A DNA stretch of 64,000 bases from Sorex araneus (Eukaryota; Chordata; Mammalia; Eulipotyphla; Soricidae): positions 96,422,926 to 96,486,925 of the forward strand of contig NC_073306.1 in NCBI RefSeq assembly GCF_027595985.1, read 5' to 3'. The notes under the pieces were generated by a model. It searched no databases. It was not told the DNA's origin and worked only from the letters and a program-made list of their open reading frames with translations. The position numbers and the translations under genes were made by a program. Positions 43,203 to 54,069 of this stretch are shown in pieces. Position 1 is the first letter of the stretch, and each line of letters opens with the position of its first letter.

Positions 43203-43375
43203 CGGTGCTCTGGGGCTGTTCCTGGCTCACTGGCTCAGTGCTTGTGAGTCCCCTCTCTCCCCCACCACCCCCGTGGTGCTTGGTGAACCATGCATGGTAC
43301 ATGGTATTGAGCCCAGGCTTCCTTCATGCAGAGTATATGCTACATTCTTCTGAACTGTCTCCCTAACCGGGGCAG
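43203..43375 (-). mobile_element. Old SINE-like fragment
   Basis: GTTCCTGGCTCACTGGCTCA and GGTGCTTGGTGAACCATGCA; heavily diverged. Confidence 0.5.
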
Positions 43376-43819
43376 TGTACTTTTAATGGGTATCTCTATG
43401 CCTTCCTCAGCATTTAATTATGAAGTTTGTGGGAAGTTTCTGATAAGTATGAAGTTCACCAAAGCATGACTTAAATTTATTTGGCAGTATAATCATCTTT
43501 TCCCCCTCATAATGAAATCTCAGAGCTAAACTTTAGAACTTCTATCTGCAACTGCTACTAATTTATTTATTGCTCAATCACTTGTACTTGGGAAGTTGGA
43601 CTATATAGTAGTTTGTGGAAGAACTGTGATTAGAAGGAAACCACTCATTCCAAATCTATTATACTAGTGAACTAAAATTCACATTAGAAGACTTTATTTT
43701 ATTTATTTATTTTAGGAAAATAATTGTATTTTGCTGCTCCGGCACGGTGCTCCAAAAGGAGAGAATAATGGGATACAAGAAAATTCTCATCTTGAGGAAT
43801 ACTAGTTAGCTTTTTTCTT

Positions 43820-44004
43820 TTTTTTCTTTTTTTTTTTTTTTGCTTTTTGGGTCACACCCAGCGATGCTCAGGGGTTACTCCTGGCTTTGCACTCAGGAAT
43901 TACTCCTGGCAGTGCTTGGGGGACCATATGGGATGCCGGGGATCGAACCCAGGTCGGCCGCGTGCAAGGCAAACGCCCTACCCGCTGTGCTATCGTTCCG
44001 GCCC
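43820..44004 (-). mobile_element. SOR SINE, GCTCCGGCCC-type subfamily
   Basis: TSD AGTTRGCTTTTTTCTT at 43804-43819 and 44005-44020 (one mismatch). Nearly identical to the copy at 27898. Confidence 0.94.
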
Positions 44005-44338
44005 AGTTGGCTTTTTTCTTGAATGGAATTGCATTCCCCCACTCCCCAGTTAAATTTCTAATTCCCAAAAGAACTAAGTTAGTATGACTTCTTAATATAT
44101 TACATTTCTAAACTAAGAGTAATTTGTATTTTTGTTAGTTACCTTTAAAAAAGTTTTACTTACACTCTTATTTATAGTGTCAGAACTGTTAGGATTTTCC
44201 AGTGTTAACTGATGGGGAAGAGTGAGTCATTAAAGTTAAGTGATTTTCTTGAAAATCACACAATAGACAGTACTTTAGTCATGGCATTTATATACTTGTT
44301 TCAATAACATACCGCTTCCCAAGTACAAATTTGAAGCC

Positions 44339-44414
44339 AAATATAATCTGAGAGTATAAAATAGGTAGAACTACAGAGTGGTTATAGTGACACAGTTTTG
44401 CCTGAGAGGTCTTT
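44339..44414 (+). repeat. Local direct duplication, copy 2
   Basis: Second copy of 43127-43202, 1212 bp downstream in the same orientation. Confidence 0.9.
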
Positions 44415-44454
44415 TGTAGGGGTTGAATTTGAAGAATAATTTGTTTTTTGCTTG

Positions 44455-44605
44455 TTTATTTTTGATTTTGGGTATTTGGGCCACACCCACCATTGCTTAG
44501 GGCTTACTCCTGGTTCTGTGCTAAGGTTTAGGGTACTATAATGTGCCAGGGATTGAACCAGGCATTCAGCTAATGCAAGGGAAGTGCCTTAATTCCTATT
44601 TCTCT
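44455..44605 (-). mobile_element. Old SOR-type SINE
   Basis: GGGCCACACCCACCATTGCT and AGGGCTTACTCCTGGTTCTG; followed by a (CT)n tract. Confidence 0.7.
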
Positions 44606-44658
44606 GTCTCTGTCTCTCTCTCTCCCCACCTCATCCCGCCCACCCCGCAAGGAGAAGG

Positions 44659-46215
44659 TTTTTTTTTTTTTAATTTTTATTTATTTATTTATTTTTAAAA
44701 TTAATTTTATTGAATCACCATGTGGAAAGTTACAAAGTTCTCAGACTTATGTCTCGGTTATACAATACTCAAACACCCGTCCCTTCACCCATGCCCATAT
44801 TCCACCACCAAAGACCCCAGTCTACCTCCCAACACCTGCCCCCCCATCCCCGCCTGCGTAATTGATAAATTTCACTTCATTTTCTCTTTACCTTGATTAC
44901 TTTCCATAATTCAACACAAAACTCACTATTGTTGGAGTTTTCCCCCAAGAAAGACAGCCCTACTGCCAATGAAGCATTTGATAATTAGTTTTCCATTGCT
45001 GAGACTAGAGAGATATGAAGTTCCACTGTCAAGTACATAGAATTTTTTTCCCCTCCTTCCCGTGCCACCAAGTTCATGCCTGCTTAATAAATAGTCCTCA
45101 TATTATGGCTGACACCACACCGCCCGACGAGAAAAAGAGATATTTCCTGTCCTGGGCTAGCATGGGGCTATGGCTTAGTTCACAGTCTAGAGACATGGCT
45201 GCAAGCAGTTTCTGGAACCAAAAGTAGTTCCTCTGGATTCTGGTTGATCTGCAGCAATGTGGCCACACAAGTGTGTGGCCGCACAAGTGTGTGATTCCAC
45301 CCGGGTCGAATCTCGGTGGAGCATGCTCTGGTATCGGCCCGAGACTCCCCAAGTGTCCCGCTGTTCCAAGTACATAATTTTTTTAAATTTTAATTCCCGC
45401 ACCTCTAAGTTTGTGCCTGCTTCATAGACCTCATAATATGGTGGACGCCACACCGCATTTCTCCCAGAAAAGGGAAATGAACTGAGAAAGGAGGCTATTT
45501 CCTCTCGTCGGCCGGCGTGGGGCTATGGCTTAGTTTACAGTCTAGAGAAATGGTTGCTACTTTGATTACCTTCTATATTTCAACAAAAAACTCAGTATCA
45601 TTGTTTGGAGTTAACCCCCACAGTCAGACCTGCTAAAAAGGAACCCTTTCACATTGCTGACAATAAAGATATAATAGGTCGCGGCCGCGCGGTTTTGGTT
45701 GTTTTTTTTTTGTATGAAGTCCAAGGAAAATTCTGCCAGTATTTGCATCCCTGCAAACTTTTACTTTCCTTTTGTGGTGCTCATATGGAGAAGCCTGGAG
45801 AGAAAAACCCTGCCCTGCTGGCGGCGAATGGGCCAGGGGCTCCCATCCAGTCTGGGGGCTTCTCCGGGAGCTGCTCATGTCCAAAGTAGCTCAGTTGCCG
45901 CTGGGGTCGAGCTCGTAGGGCAGCAGAAAAGACCAGGCCCGAGTGGCGCTGTGCTTAAATATCGGTAAAGGGTGGGACCGGCAAACCCACCCTCTGGGAT
46001 CACCTGGACGTCCTGCTGGTACCTGCATTCTGTGTTCTAAAACCGGCTGTTGCCTTGCTGTGCCCAATAAGGAAGAGTTGAGAGAGAAAGCCCTGCCCCG
46101 CTGGCGGCGAGTGGGCCAGGGGCTCCCATCCCAGTCTGGGGGCCTCTCCGGGAGCTGCTCGTGTCCATAGTAGCTCAGTTGCTGCCGGGGTCAAGCTCGT
46201 AGGGAAGCAGAAAAG
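44659..46215 (-). mobile_element. Composite element: two monomer arrays alternating with L1 3' UTR pieces
   Basis: TSD GCAAGGAGAAGG at 44647-44658 and 46216-46227; poly(A) at the left, so it reads - as one insertion of 1557 bp. From its 5' end: two copies of a GC-rich unit (46215-45690; CGGGAGCTGCTC and GAGCTCGTAGGG recur at 45875/45906 and 46155/46192), then an L1 3' UTR piece (about 45690-45555). The YY1-site monomer type seen at 36967 follows (about 45550-45035, 1.6 copies), then a second L1 3' UTR (45010-44659) and poly(A). No ORF1 or ORF2. A NotI-like GCGGCCGC lies at 45681. Confidence 0.8.
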
Positions 46216-46229
46216 GCAAGGAGAAGGGT

Positions 46230-46690
46230 TTTAAGTGAAAAAGTTGATTTCTTTTTTACAGAAAATTGTAGAAATGTTTAACGCAAAAGTAAAGACATAA
46301 GTAGATTTACTTTTTTTAATAGACACTGTCTCTTCTAACAAATAACCTTAAAAAACTGAACATTTGTTTTCTGTTTTTTTTTTTTTCAAACTGATTCACT
46401 GTAACTTCATTCCTATTTTTCCTAGTTAACCACTTAAGGATGCTGTTTAATCATAACATACTCAACCATGTGAAGAATTTCAGCTTATCTTCTAAAATAT
46501 ATAACAGTACTAGAGAGACTATAGGCACTGGTTTATAATGGGAGGGAATTTGGTTCTGAAACGATTTAAACTTTCAGCATAAGCTATAATGTGTATCTTA
46601 GGTTTTCACATTATTTTATTTTCAAAATTAAAGGGTATGTTTGTGAAGGATTATGGGGGGATGTATAAGTGAACAGAATAAAATTTTGGT
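46230..46690. other. Intergenic single-copy sequence
   Basis: AT-rich; nothing recognised. Confidence 0.45.
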
Positions 46691-47615
46691 CTAAAACATT
46701 ATAACTCGAGGGTATGGTGCTGTCAGCAGGGCTAGTGCATCAGCAACGTGATGGTGTCTTCAGGCTTCCTGATACCTCAAAATTGCCTCTGTACCTTTGG
46801 CAGACCCCAGAAACTTGGGACCAAGTTTATCAAGAAATTAAATGGCCAAAAATTAGGTATGTGGGAGCCATGTCCACAAACCACCTCCGGCTCAGCTATA
46901 CAAGCTCATTTATTGGCCTTATTTCAGAGACCCATAGATAAATCTCAAAAGAGATCAAAAGCCACAGTTAATCTCAGACCTGCGTATGGCTGAACAAACA
47001 GACTCTGGTAAATCAGAGGGGGGCAGGTTGGCTTGGTGCCTACCCAAGCAGAGCCCCCAGCACTGCTTGCTTCCACAGTCCAAAATCACCGTCATACTCC
47101 CTGGCTGAATCCACCATCTCAGGATGGACCTCACCAAGATATAATTTGCTGAAAATTCTGGTAGGTGGGTTTTGTGACTGAAATCTCCAGGCTTTCTCGA
47201 AGTTCGGATGGGCTACTTCCCCCAACTTCCCTGTACTTCCAGAAGCCTGGGAAGTCACATCCACACCCAGAGTGACCACTAAATTGAAAAGCTACTCCAG
47301 CCTTACTGTCCTGATAAAAATACTGAATGCCCTGAACAAACACTGTGACCTGTTAACACCTGTATTGCAAACCGTAATGCACAAAAAGAAAAGGAGAAAG
47401 AGAGCAAGAAGGAAAGTGCCTGCCATAGAGGGAGGCTGGGGCTGGGGGTCTGGGGGAATGGGGAATGGTGGTAGGGAAATGGGGGACATTGATGGTGGGA
47501 AATATACACTGGTGGAGGGATGGGTGCTAGGTGGAGGGATGGGTATGACTGAAACCCAATTATGAATAGCTTTGTAATGATCTATCTCATGGTTATTCAA
47601 TTAAAATTTTTTTAA
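46690..47615 (+). mobile_element. Unclassified element with an L1-type 3' end
   Basis: 46690-47290 is non-coding sequence unlike L1 ORF2 (GCAGAGCCCCCAGCACTGCT, CTTCCAGAAGCCTGGGAAGT). It runs directly into an L1-type G-rich tail (47385-47545, ACACTGGTGGAGGGATGGG) ending TTCAATTAAAATTTTTT. It may be another non-autonomous L1-tailed family; no TSD was established. Confidence 0.5.
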
Positions 47616-47712
47616 TTTTAATAAAGTAATGTGGTATTCATGCTCAGTTCAATCAGCTTAATCAATGGCTGAAAAATAGCAGTACTCCTACATTAAAAAA
47701 ATAAACATAACA

Positions 47713-47894
47713 GGGGCCGGAGCGATAGCACAGCGGGTAGGGCGTTTGCCTTGCATGCGGCCGACCCGGGTTCGATCCCCGGCATCCCATATGGTCCCCC
47801 AAGCACCGCCAGGAGTAATTCCTGAGTGCAGAGCCAGGAGTAACCCCTGAGCATCGCTGGGTGTGACCCAAAAAGCAAAAAAAAAAAAAAAAAA
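47713..47894 (+). mobile_element. SOR SINE, near consensus
   Basis: Perfect A box (TAGCACAGCGGG) and B box (GGTTCGATCCC), long poly(A). TSD ATAAACATAACA at 47701-47712 and 47895-47906. Confidence 0.96.
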
Positions 47895-48059
47895 ATAAAC
47901 ATAACATTATAACTTGTGGGTTTTATTTTTCTTATGCTGTAGTGAGAACTTTACATAGCAGGTAGCAGAAAGTTGCATTGGTACAATCTTCTAACAGTTG
48001 TCCCAGTAGGTCGGAAACTGTTGTATTTCTAATATTGAAAAGACCTTGAAAAAAGTTTG

Positions 48060-48234
48060 GGGGGCTGGAGCAATAGCACAGCTGGGAGGGCATTTGCTTT
48101 CACACAGCTGACCTGAGTTCGATCCCTGTGGCTTCCCATATGGTCCCCAAAGCACCACCAGGAGTGATTCCTGAGCACAGAGCCAGGAGTAATCGCTCAG
48201 CATTGTTGGGTTTGGCCCTAAAACTTAAAAAAAA
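48060..48234 (+). mobile_element. SOR-type SINE
   Basis: GGGGCTGGAGCAATAGCACA head, poly(A). TSD AAAAGTTTG at 48051-48059 and 48235-48243. Confidence 0.9.
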
Positions 48235-48326
48235 AAAAGTTTGAGTAGTGTTGATATTCTACTTGAGTATGAGGATAAAGTAAAATTCTCTCAATTCTTT
48301 TATAACCTTAAGATTGCTTTAGTTTT

Positions 48327-48870
48327 GGGGCTGGAGCAATAGCACAGTGGGTAGGGCGTTTGCCTTTCACGTGGCCTACCCGGGTTCGATTCCCAGTATC
48401 CCATATGGTCCTCTGAGAACTGCCAGGAGTAATTCTTTGTGGGGTCCTCCCTGCGGGCGTCATCCTGTCCTGCAGGGAGGACCTTTCACGGGGCTAAGGA
48501 GGGGACGCAGCCGAATGAACAGATGCAGACGCAGAAGGAGGAGGAGAGAAAGAGAGAGAGTTTATTCTACTGCAGTTACAATACTTATACCTCTTGGTGG
48601 GAGGGGATGGTATGCATGCTTGGACCCCCATAGGAACAATAGTAAAATGCAGATCAGGCATGGGCGTTGGCTAGTGAGAGATGAATGGCGAACTGATAAG
48701 ATCAGTAAGGTCAGCAGTGGTGACCTTGTTACAGGAATCCCAAATAAGCCTCCGCTTGACTAGAGGATAAGAACCAGGCTTGTAAAATGTCTCCCTACAA
48801 TTCCTGAGTGCATGAGCCAGGAGTAACCCTTGTGCACTGCTGGGTGTGACCCAAAAAGAAAAAAAAAAAA
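48327..48870 (+). mobile_element. SOR SINE split by an LTR
   Basis: The head and B box at 48327-48437 and the body and poly(A) at 48800-48870 belong to one SINE. TSD AAGATTGCTTTAGTTTT at 48310-48326 and 48871-48887. CATGAGCCAGG variant. Confidence 0.94.
48438..48799 (-). mobile_element. IAP-like solo LTR inside a SINE
   Basis: A 362-bp segment with TG...CA ends and a 6-bp TSD, ATTCYT (48432-48437 ATTCTT, 48800-48805 ATTCCT). On the - strand it shows a TATA-like TATAAGTATTG, AATAAA (complement near 48561-48566) and a GC-rich U5. Size, TSD and layout fit a class II/IAP-like LTR; no viral genes remain. Confidence 0.82.
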
Positions 48871-48887
48871 AAGATTGCTTTAGTTTT

Positions 48888-50600
48888 ATCTTAAGTATCC
48901 AGCTTTAAGGGAAAAATTATTTGGGCTTCAGGTGATGCTGAACAAAATTAAGACAACTGATATTCTGAAAATTCAGAGTACATAATTCTCTTCTATCTTC
49001 ATGTGTAATTTGAAATTTAAATTTAAAATATTCTGGAATTAAGCCATATATTTACTAATCAAAGTTTAGGGAAGAGCTATGGTTCCAAAGAACTTGTAGT
49101 GAGCACTTGCAGATTACCAACACAGCAATCAAAGAAGCATTTTTGAGGAGGATTTGAGAAGGCAGTATTTTCTCACACTCTTTATTATGAACATGCCAGT
49201 TATTGTTTTCATTTTTTCAATATGCTGGAATCCAAAAGTCAAAGTTTAAGCTTTTATTCCCAGGTAGCAGCTGCTTTACAATTAAATTTTAATCCCTCAG
49301 TTTGTTAGACTTCTATCTAGAATATACTTATAACTATTCTTGGCAGGCAAGTACATTGCTGTTTTTCTTTCAGTCACAATGAGATAGAAGAATGTTCTCT
49401 GGCTGGGGTGTGGATGAAGGCACTTTACTAATCTTATACATAATTCATCCTTGGTTGCTGGGGTACCCAAAGTTGAAATTTTTCCCTCTGATAAAAATTC
49501 AGCTGGAGTTTTTATTTACTTGACTCTGATCCCTTTAGGATTTAGCTCTATTGGATGCCTTCAGATTCTAATTCAACTTAACCCTAACTGAAAACTTTTC
49601 TTATTAATTTTCTCTCAGTATAGTTTAGCTATTTTAATACTGCCTTTAAAAAAAAAAACTGTCAGAAAATGAAATTAGGAATCTTGGACGCTCTGAAAAG
49701 ATTCTTCTTTCCATACTGTTTTATTGAGTGGAGGGATTCCAATAAGGCATTTCTTAGTTGTTTCAAAGTTTAGTTTTTAATCAAGGCTTCACATTTTTAA
49801 ATAGATTATCTAGTGTCCTATAACATGCTGTATCATGGTAATAATTATTCTGTAGTATAATACAAGCCTAATGTTTGAATTCATTGCGTCAAACTGTAAC
49901 TACTCACAAAATTGTTCTCTTACTCTTTCAATGAAACAGTCTGTACTGGCATCATCATAAAATACAAGTACAATCCCTGTTCAAAAGTAACTTATGGTCT
50001 GCCTATTGGAAGTGTATTTAAGAAGGGCAAGAGGGTGTAGTATAAGAGAGAGGCTACTGCCTTAGCGGTAGATCAATTCATCCTTGCATTCATCGGACTG
50101 TGAGTTATTTTCATATGCCTCACATAAGATAAAGTGACCCCCAAAAGCCAATCTAGATTTATAGAGGACTCTTCCTTTTATAATTAATTTGGTTAGGATT
50201 GTTTTCAAACAAAAAGAGACAAATGGAGAACTTGCATCTTAAACCTAAGTGGCAAAATTCAGGTTTGTGAAAAAAGTAGCATTCATAGTGTTTATCTGGA
50301 TAGTTCAGAATTTGTTTTTAAAAGTCAAGCATCTAGCAGTTCAAACATTAAAGAAACTATCTCTCCTCAGGTTTACTTTGTAGCAGTCATAAGATTCATA
50401 CATTTTCATCTTTCTTGTGTATACTTGCTCATTCATGATATTGACAGACTAATGTGGGCTAAGGACATCCTAGGACCTCCTGGTTTAGAAAATGAAGCAG
50501 CACAGTATCATTGTGAAGCAGATTTAGAATAGCAAGAGTCAAGACTAAAATTATTTGGCTCTGTTGATACATGAAAGAGTGAATAGTTAGCATCAAAGCT
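48888..50600. other. Intergenic single-copy sequence
   Basis: About 1.7 kb without a recognisable gene. A possible very old tRNA-like SINE lies near 50060-50110. Confidence 0.45.
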
Positions 50601-50624
50601 GTGTCCTGTAGTTACTGATTTTTT

Positions 50625-50803
50625 TTTTTTTTTTTTTTTGCTTTTTGGGTCACACCTGGCAATGTACAGGGGTTACTCCTGGCTCTGCACTCAGGAATTA
50701 CCCCTGGCCATGTTCAGGGGACCATATAGGATGCTGGGATTTGAACCCGGGTCGGCCGCGTGCAAGGCAAACGCCCTACCCGCTGTGCTATCTCTCCAGC
50801 CCC
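50625..50803 (-). mobile_element. SOR SINE
   Basis: TSD TAGTTACTGATTTTTT at 50609-50624 and 50804-50819. Confidence 0.94.
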
Positions 50804-51139
50804 TAGTTACTGATTTTTTAACTATTTTCAAAATATGCCTATTACACATCCATGTTCATTAAAAGTCTTAGTTCAAAAAATTAGTCATTTTTGGTTTATA
50901 GATAATATGAGGATATTGGGACAAAGCACTAAAATATTCTGTATTTTAGTATAATTCTATTTTTATAATTGCTCTTTCTTCCAAGCTGAATTTAGCTGAT
51001 CAGTTCTTTTTTACAGGAGGAAATACCAAGATTACTTCTCAAGTAATAAAATTCTACTTTTATTAAGCTTAGTTAACTATATTAACTGGATCACTGGAGT
51101 GTATGATTTTGGTGTGTATATTGCTTTTATTGCAATGTA

Positions 51140-51308
51140 TATATATTGCTTTTTGGGTCACACCGGCAATGCACAGGCATTACTCCTGGTTTTGCACTCA
51201 GAAATTATTCCTGGCAGTGCTCAGGGGACCATATGGGATGGGGATTGAACCCGAATTGGCTGCGTGCAAGGCAAACACCCTACCCGCTGTACTATCGCTC
51301 CAGCCCCT
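51140..51308 (-). mobile_element. SOR SINE
   Basis: Reverse SINE body ending GCTCCAGCCCC. TGATTTTGGT occurs on both sides (about 51104 and 51308) but the left one is 40 bp from the SINE tail, so the TSD is uncertain. Confidence 0.88.
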
Positions 51309-51309
51309 G

Positions 51310-52530
51310 ATTTTGGTATATTTTAAACTGGACATAGACCCAGTCCTTGGAAAATAGTAATTAGGCACATTTTCAATAAATATGATTAAAGCATATGGAG
51401 TTGAAAAAATAGGTCAGTAGTTTTACTAGAGGGCTAAGGAATATATTGCTGCAGAAGAAAGGAAGAGGAACAATTTGCACAGCTTGCATGCTGCGGAATT
51501 TAATGTGACTTAGCTTTCTAGCATCCATTTGAGCTTGCGACTCTTAAGGGAAAAGAACTTATTTTTATCTGGCAAGGCTAACAGAGTTTACAGCTCTGGA
51601 CAGTGAGAGGTGTGAAGACATTGTCCAATTCAGAAGTCTGGTCGTTAGGAAACATTTCTGTTTTGCAGTTGCAGGGGAGCCCGCACTCCTTCATTCTCAA
51701 ATGTGCCTATTCAGACTGGGCCAGGTCTTCTGACATTTGGTCCCCAGAAAAAAATACATTAACTGTAGTCTTCTGCCTTCCTGCATAGCTGCCACCTGTC
51801 CTCAAAGGACTTGGCCAAAGAAAATGAACAGTATTACTTAACTTTAAAAACAAAAGCAAAACCAAAAGAAACTTCTATATGTCAGATGATATTGAGAGGA
51901 ACCACATCTCTTAGTTGGCCTCAAGCTCCATTTTGAGCAATAATTTTTCCCTGCTTGCTTAACCAGTTGTACAGGTTCAGACTTCTGTCTAATAGCTTCT
52001 CAGAGAGAACAGATGAAAATAATAAGTCAGTTAGATATTTTATGAGTATTGAAATCCCTTCCATTCAGAAATGTAAATAAAATAACCAGCATGAGCAATC
52101 AGCTTATGTCAGATTCCATAGGTTTATGTTACATGGGGAAATTATAGTGCAACCTGAAACATGCTTCTTAATGAATCCATAGTGGTGTCACAGTTGAATG
52201 TAAACCCTTGAGCTTTTCTATTGTGAAGGGTTCCAGAAATCACCTTTTATAAACTAGGGGAGGAGAAAAAAACTAAAAAAAGATACCAACAAATGCTATC
52301 GTCAATGAAGGGCTGCCTCCCTTCAGCACCAAATGCCGTTTAAGTACAAACTTAGAATATGACTTATTCTTTGGCTTATTCGAGTTTTCTCTCATTCTTC
52401 CCTTCCTCCCACCCCCCATCTTTCTTTCTCCCCTGCCTTATTGCTAAGCTCGTCTTTCTGAAAATGACACCAGGAAAGTCCGTGGAAATACAGGATTGTT
52501 CATGTGGTTTTGCCCTCAAAGGTTAGGGAT
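51310..52530. other. Intergenic single-copy sequence
   Basis: No gene or repeat recognised. Confidence 0.45.
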
Positions 52531-52534
52531 ATTC

Positions 52535-53010
52535 AGGGCTGAAGCGATTGTTTAATAGGTAGGGCATTTGTTTTTTATGTATCTGACCTGGGTTTGATCT
52601 CCTGCACCCAATATGGTCCCCGAAGCCCCACCAGGAGTGATTCCATGAGCACAGAGCCAGGAGTTAGTGCTAGAATAGTCTGGTTTGTTGCCAAAAAAAC
52701 AAACAGAAAAAAGGTTAGAGACATTTAGTTGGGTAGTATGACAGGAGCCTGATAAACACCTGTTTTTACCTTCCACAAATGCAAGAGGCTAGACACCTAA
52801 CTGAAACAAGAATTTGTACCATCTGATTGCTGTACTAAGCCTATAGCACACAAGACATATCTTTGAGGGGCAGGAGTGATAGTACAGTGGGCAGAGTGTT
52901 CTTACACACCGCCGACCTAGGCTCAATCCCCAGTACCTGGTCTCCTCAGAGCCAGAGTAAATCCTGAGCACCACTGGTGTGGCCCAAAAACAAAAACAAA
53001 AAAAAAAAGA
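52535..53010 (+). mobile_element. Two diverged SOR-type SINEs
   Basis: Copies at about 52535-52710 and 52866-53010 with degraded heads and (CAAAA)n tails. Confidence 0.75.
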
Positions 53011-53014
53011 AGAA

Positions 53015-53920
53015 GAAAGGAGAAAAAATATACCCTAGCTTATTAGTGAGCTTGTTTTAACTCTCTAGAGCCCTTTGCTAGCTCCCTTCCTAGTTCCTAT
53101 GGGCTCAGATATGAAGAGTCTGCTAGCCACAGAAGCCAGTATTTCAAGCAGGGTTAAGGGGACCAGTCATATTTTACAATTGGGAATTAAGGAAAGACAC
53201 AAGTATTTTCTATTTAAAATGCTTTTCCATTTTTTACTTTCTATCTAAAAGTTTGATTTAACTTATTCAGGTTCTGGGCCTGTAAGTCTACATGAGCACA
53301 TCACAGTTCTGGACGGGCTATTTGATATCTTATTTAGCGCTTATTCCTGTCATGTGATAGGGCACTGTGGTTACTGATTCTGAGAATTTTCCTGGACTTG
53401 ATGCTGTAGATCTCTTTTATTCCCCATCTGTAACAAATGGACTCATCCTTGTGTTTTCCCAGAGGTGCCTGGTGTTCACTGACATAGATCAAGATGCTGC
53501 GTGCTTCTCGAGAGGTGTGGACCATTGGACACTCCATGCATCCCCTCACATTACTCAAACCCTGATCTCAGCATTCCGATTTCTCTATTCCCCAGTGTGT
53601 ATAATATGTTCTTGTTTGAAATTCTTTATATATTGCTTGCACATTCTCCTAGGTTTCAGCACATACCAGTTCCTTCTATTTGGAATATCTGCCTTACTCT
53701 GACTGCCCTCAACCAGTCTATACTGTAAAAACCCAACCAAAAGTCACCCCCTCTGGAAAACCTGATTAGTCTCTTTGCCTGATTCCTTTCTTCTGAAATT
53801 TCTACTTCTTAGCACTTCACTGAAATTGCTTCCTTTGTCATTGTTGTTTCTGTTATCAAACAATGATCTTCCTCCATCTCCGTGACTTTTTTTATTATTT
53901 ACAGACATTTCGGGTTTTGT
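53015..53920. other. Intergenic single-copy sequence
   Basis: No recognisable gene. A short open frame at 53367-53702 has no family resemblance I can name. Confidence 0.4.
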
Positions 53921-53924
53921 TTTG

Positions 53925-54065
53925 GGGCCACACACAGCTCTTCTCAGGGCTTACTCCTGGCTCTGTGCTCAGGGGTCACTCCTGGTGGGGCTCGGAAGAC
54001 CATATGCTATGCCGGGGAGCAAACTTGGGTCAGTTGCATAGAAGGCCCCACCTGCTGTGCTTTCT
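53925..54065 (-). mobile_element. Old SOR-type SINE
   Basis: GGGGCCACACACAGCTCTTC and GCTTACTCCTGGCTCTGTGC; short head. Confidence 0.72.
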
Positions 54066-54069
54066 CAGT

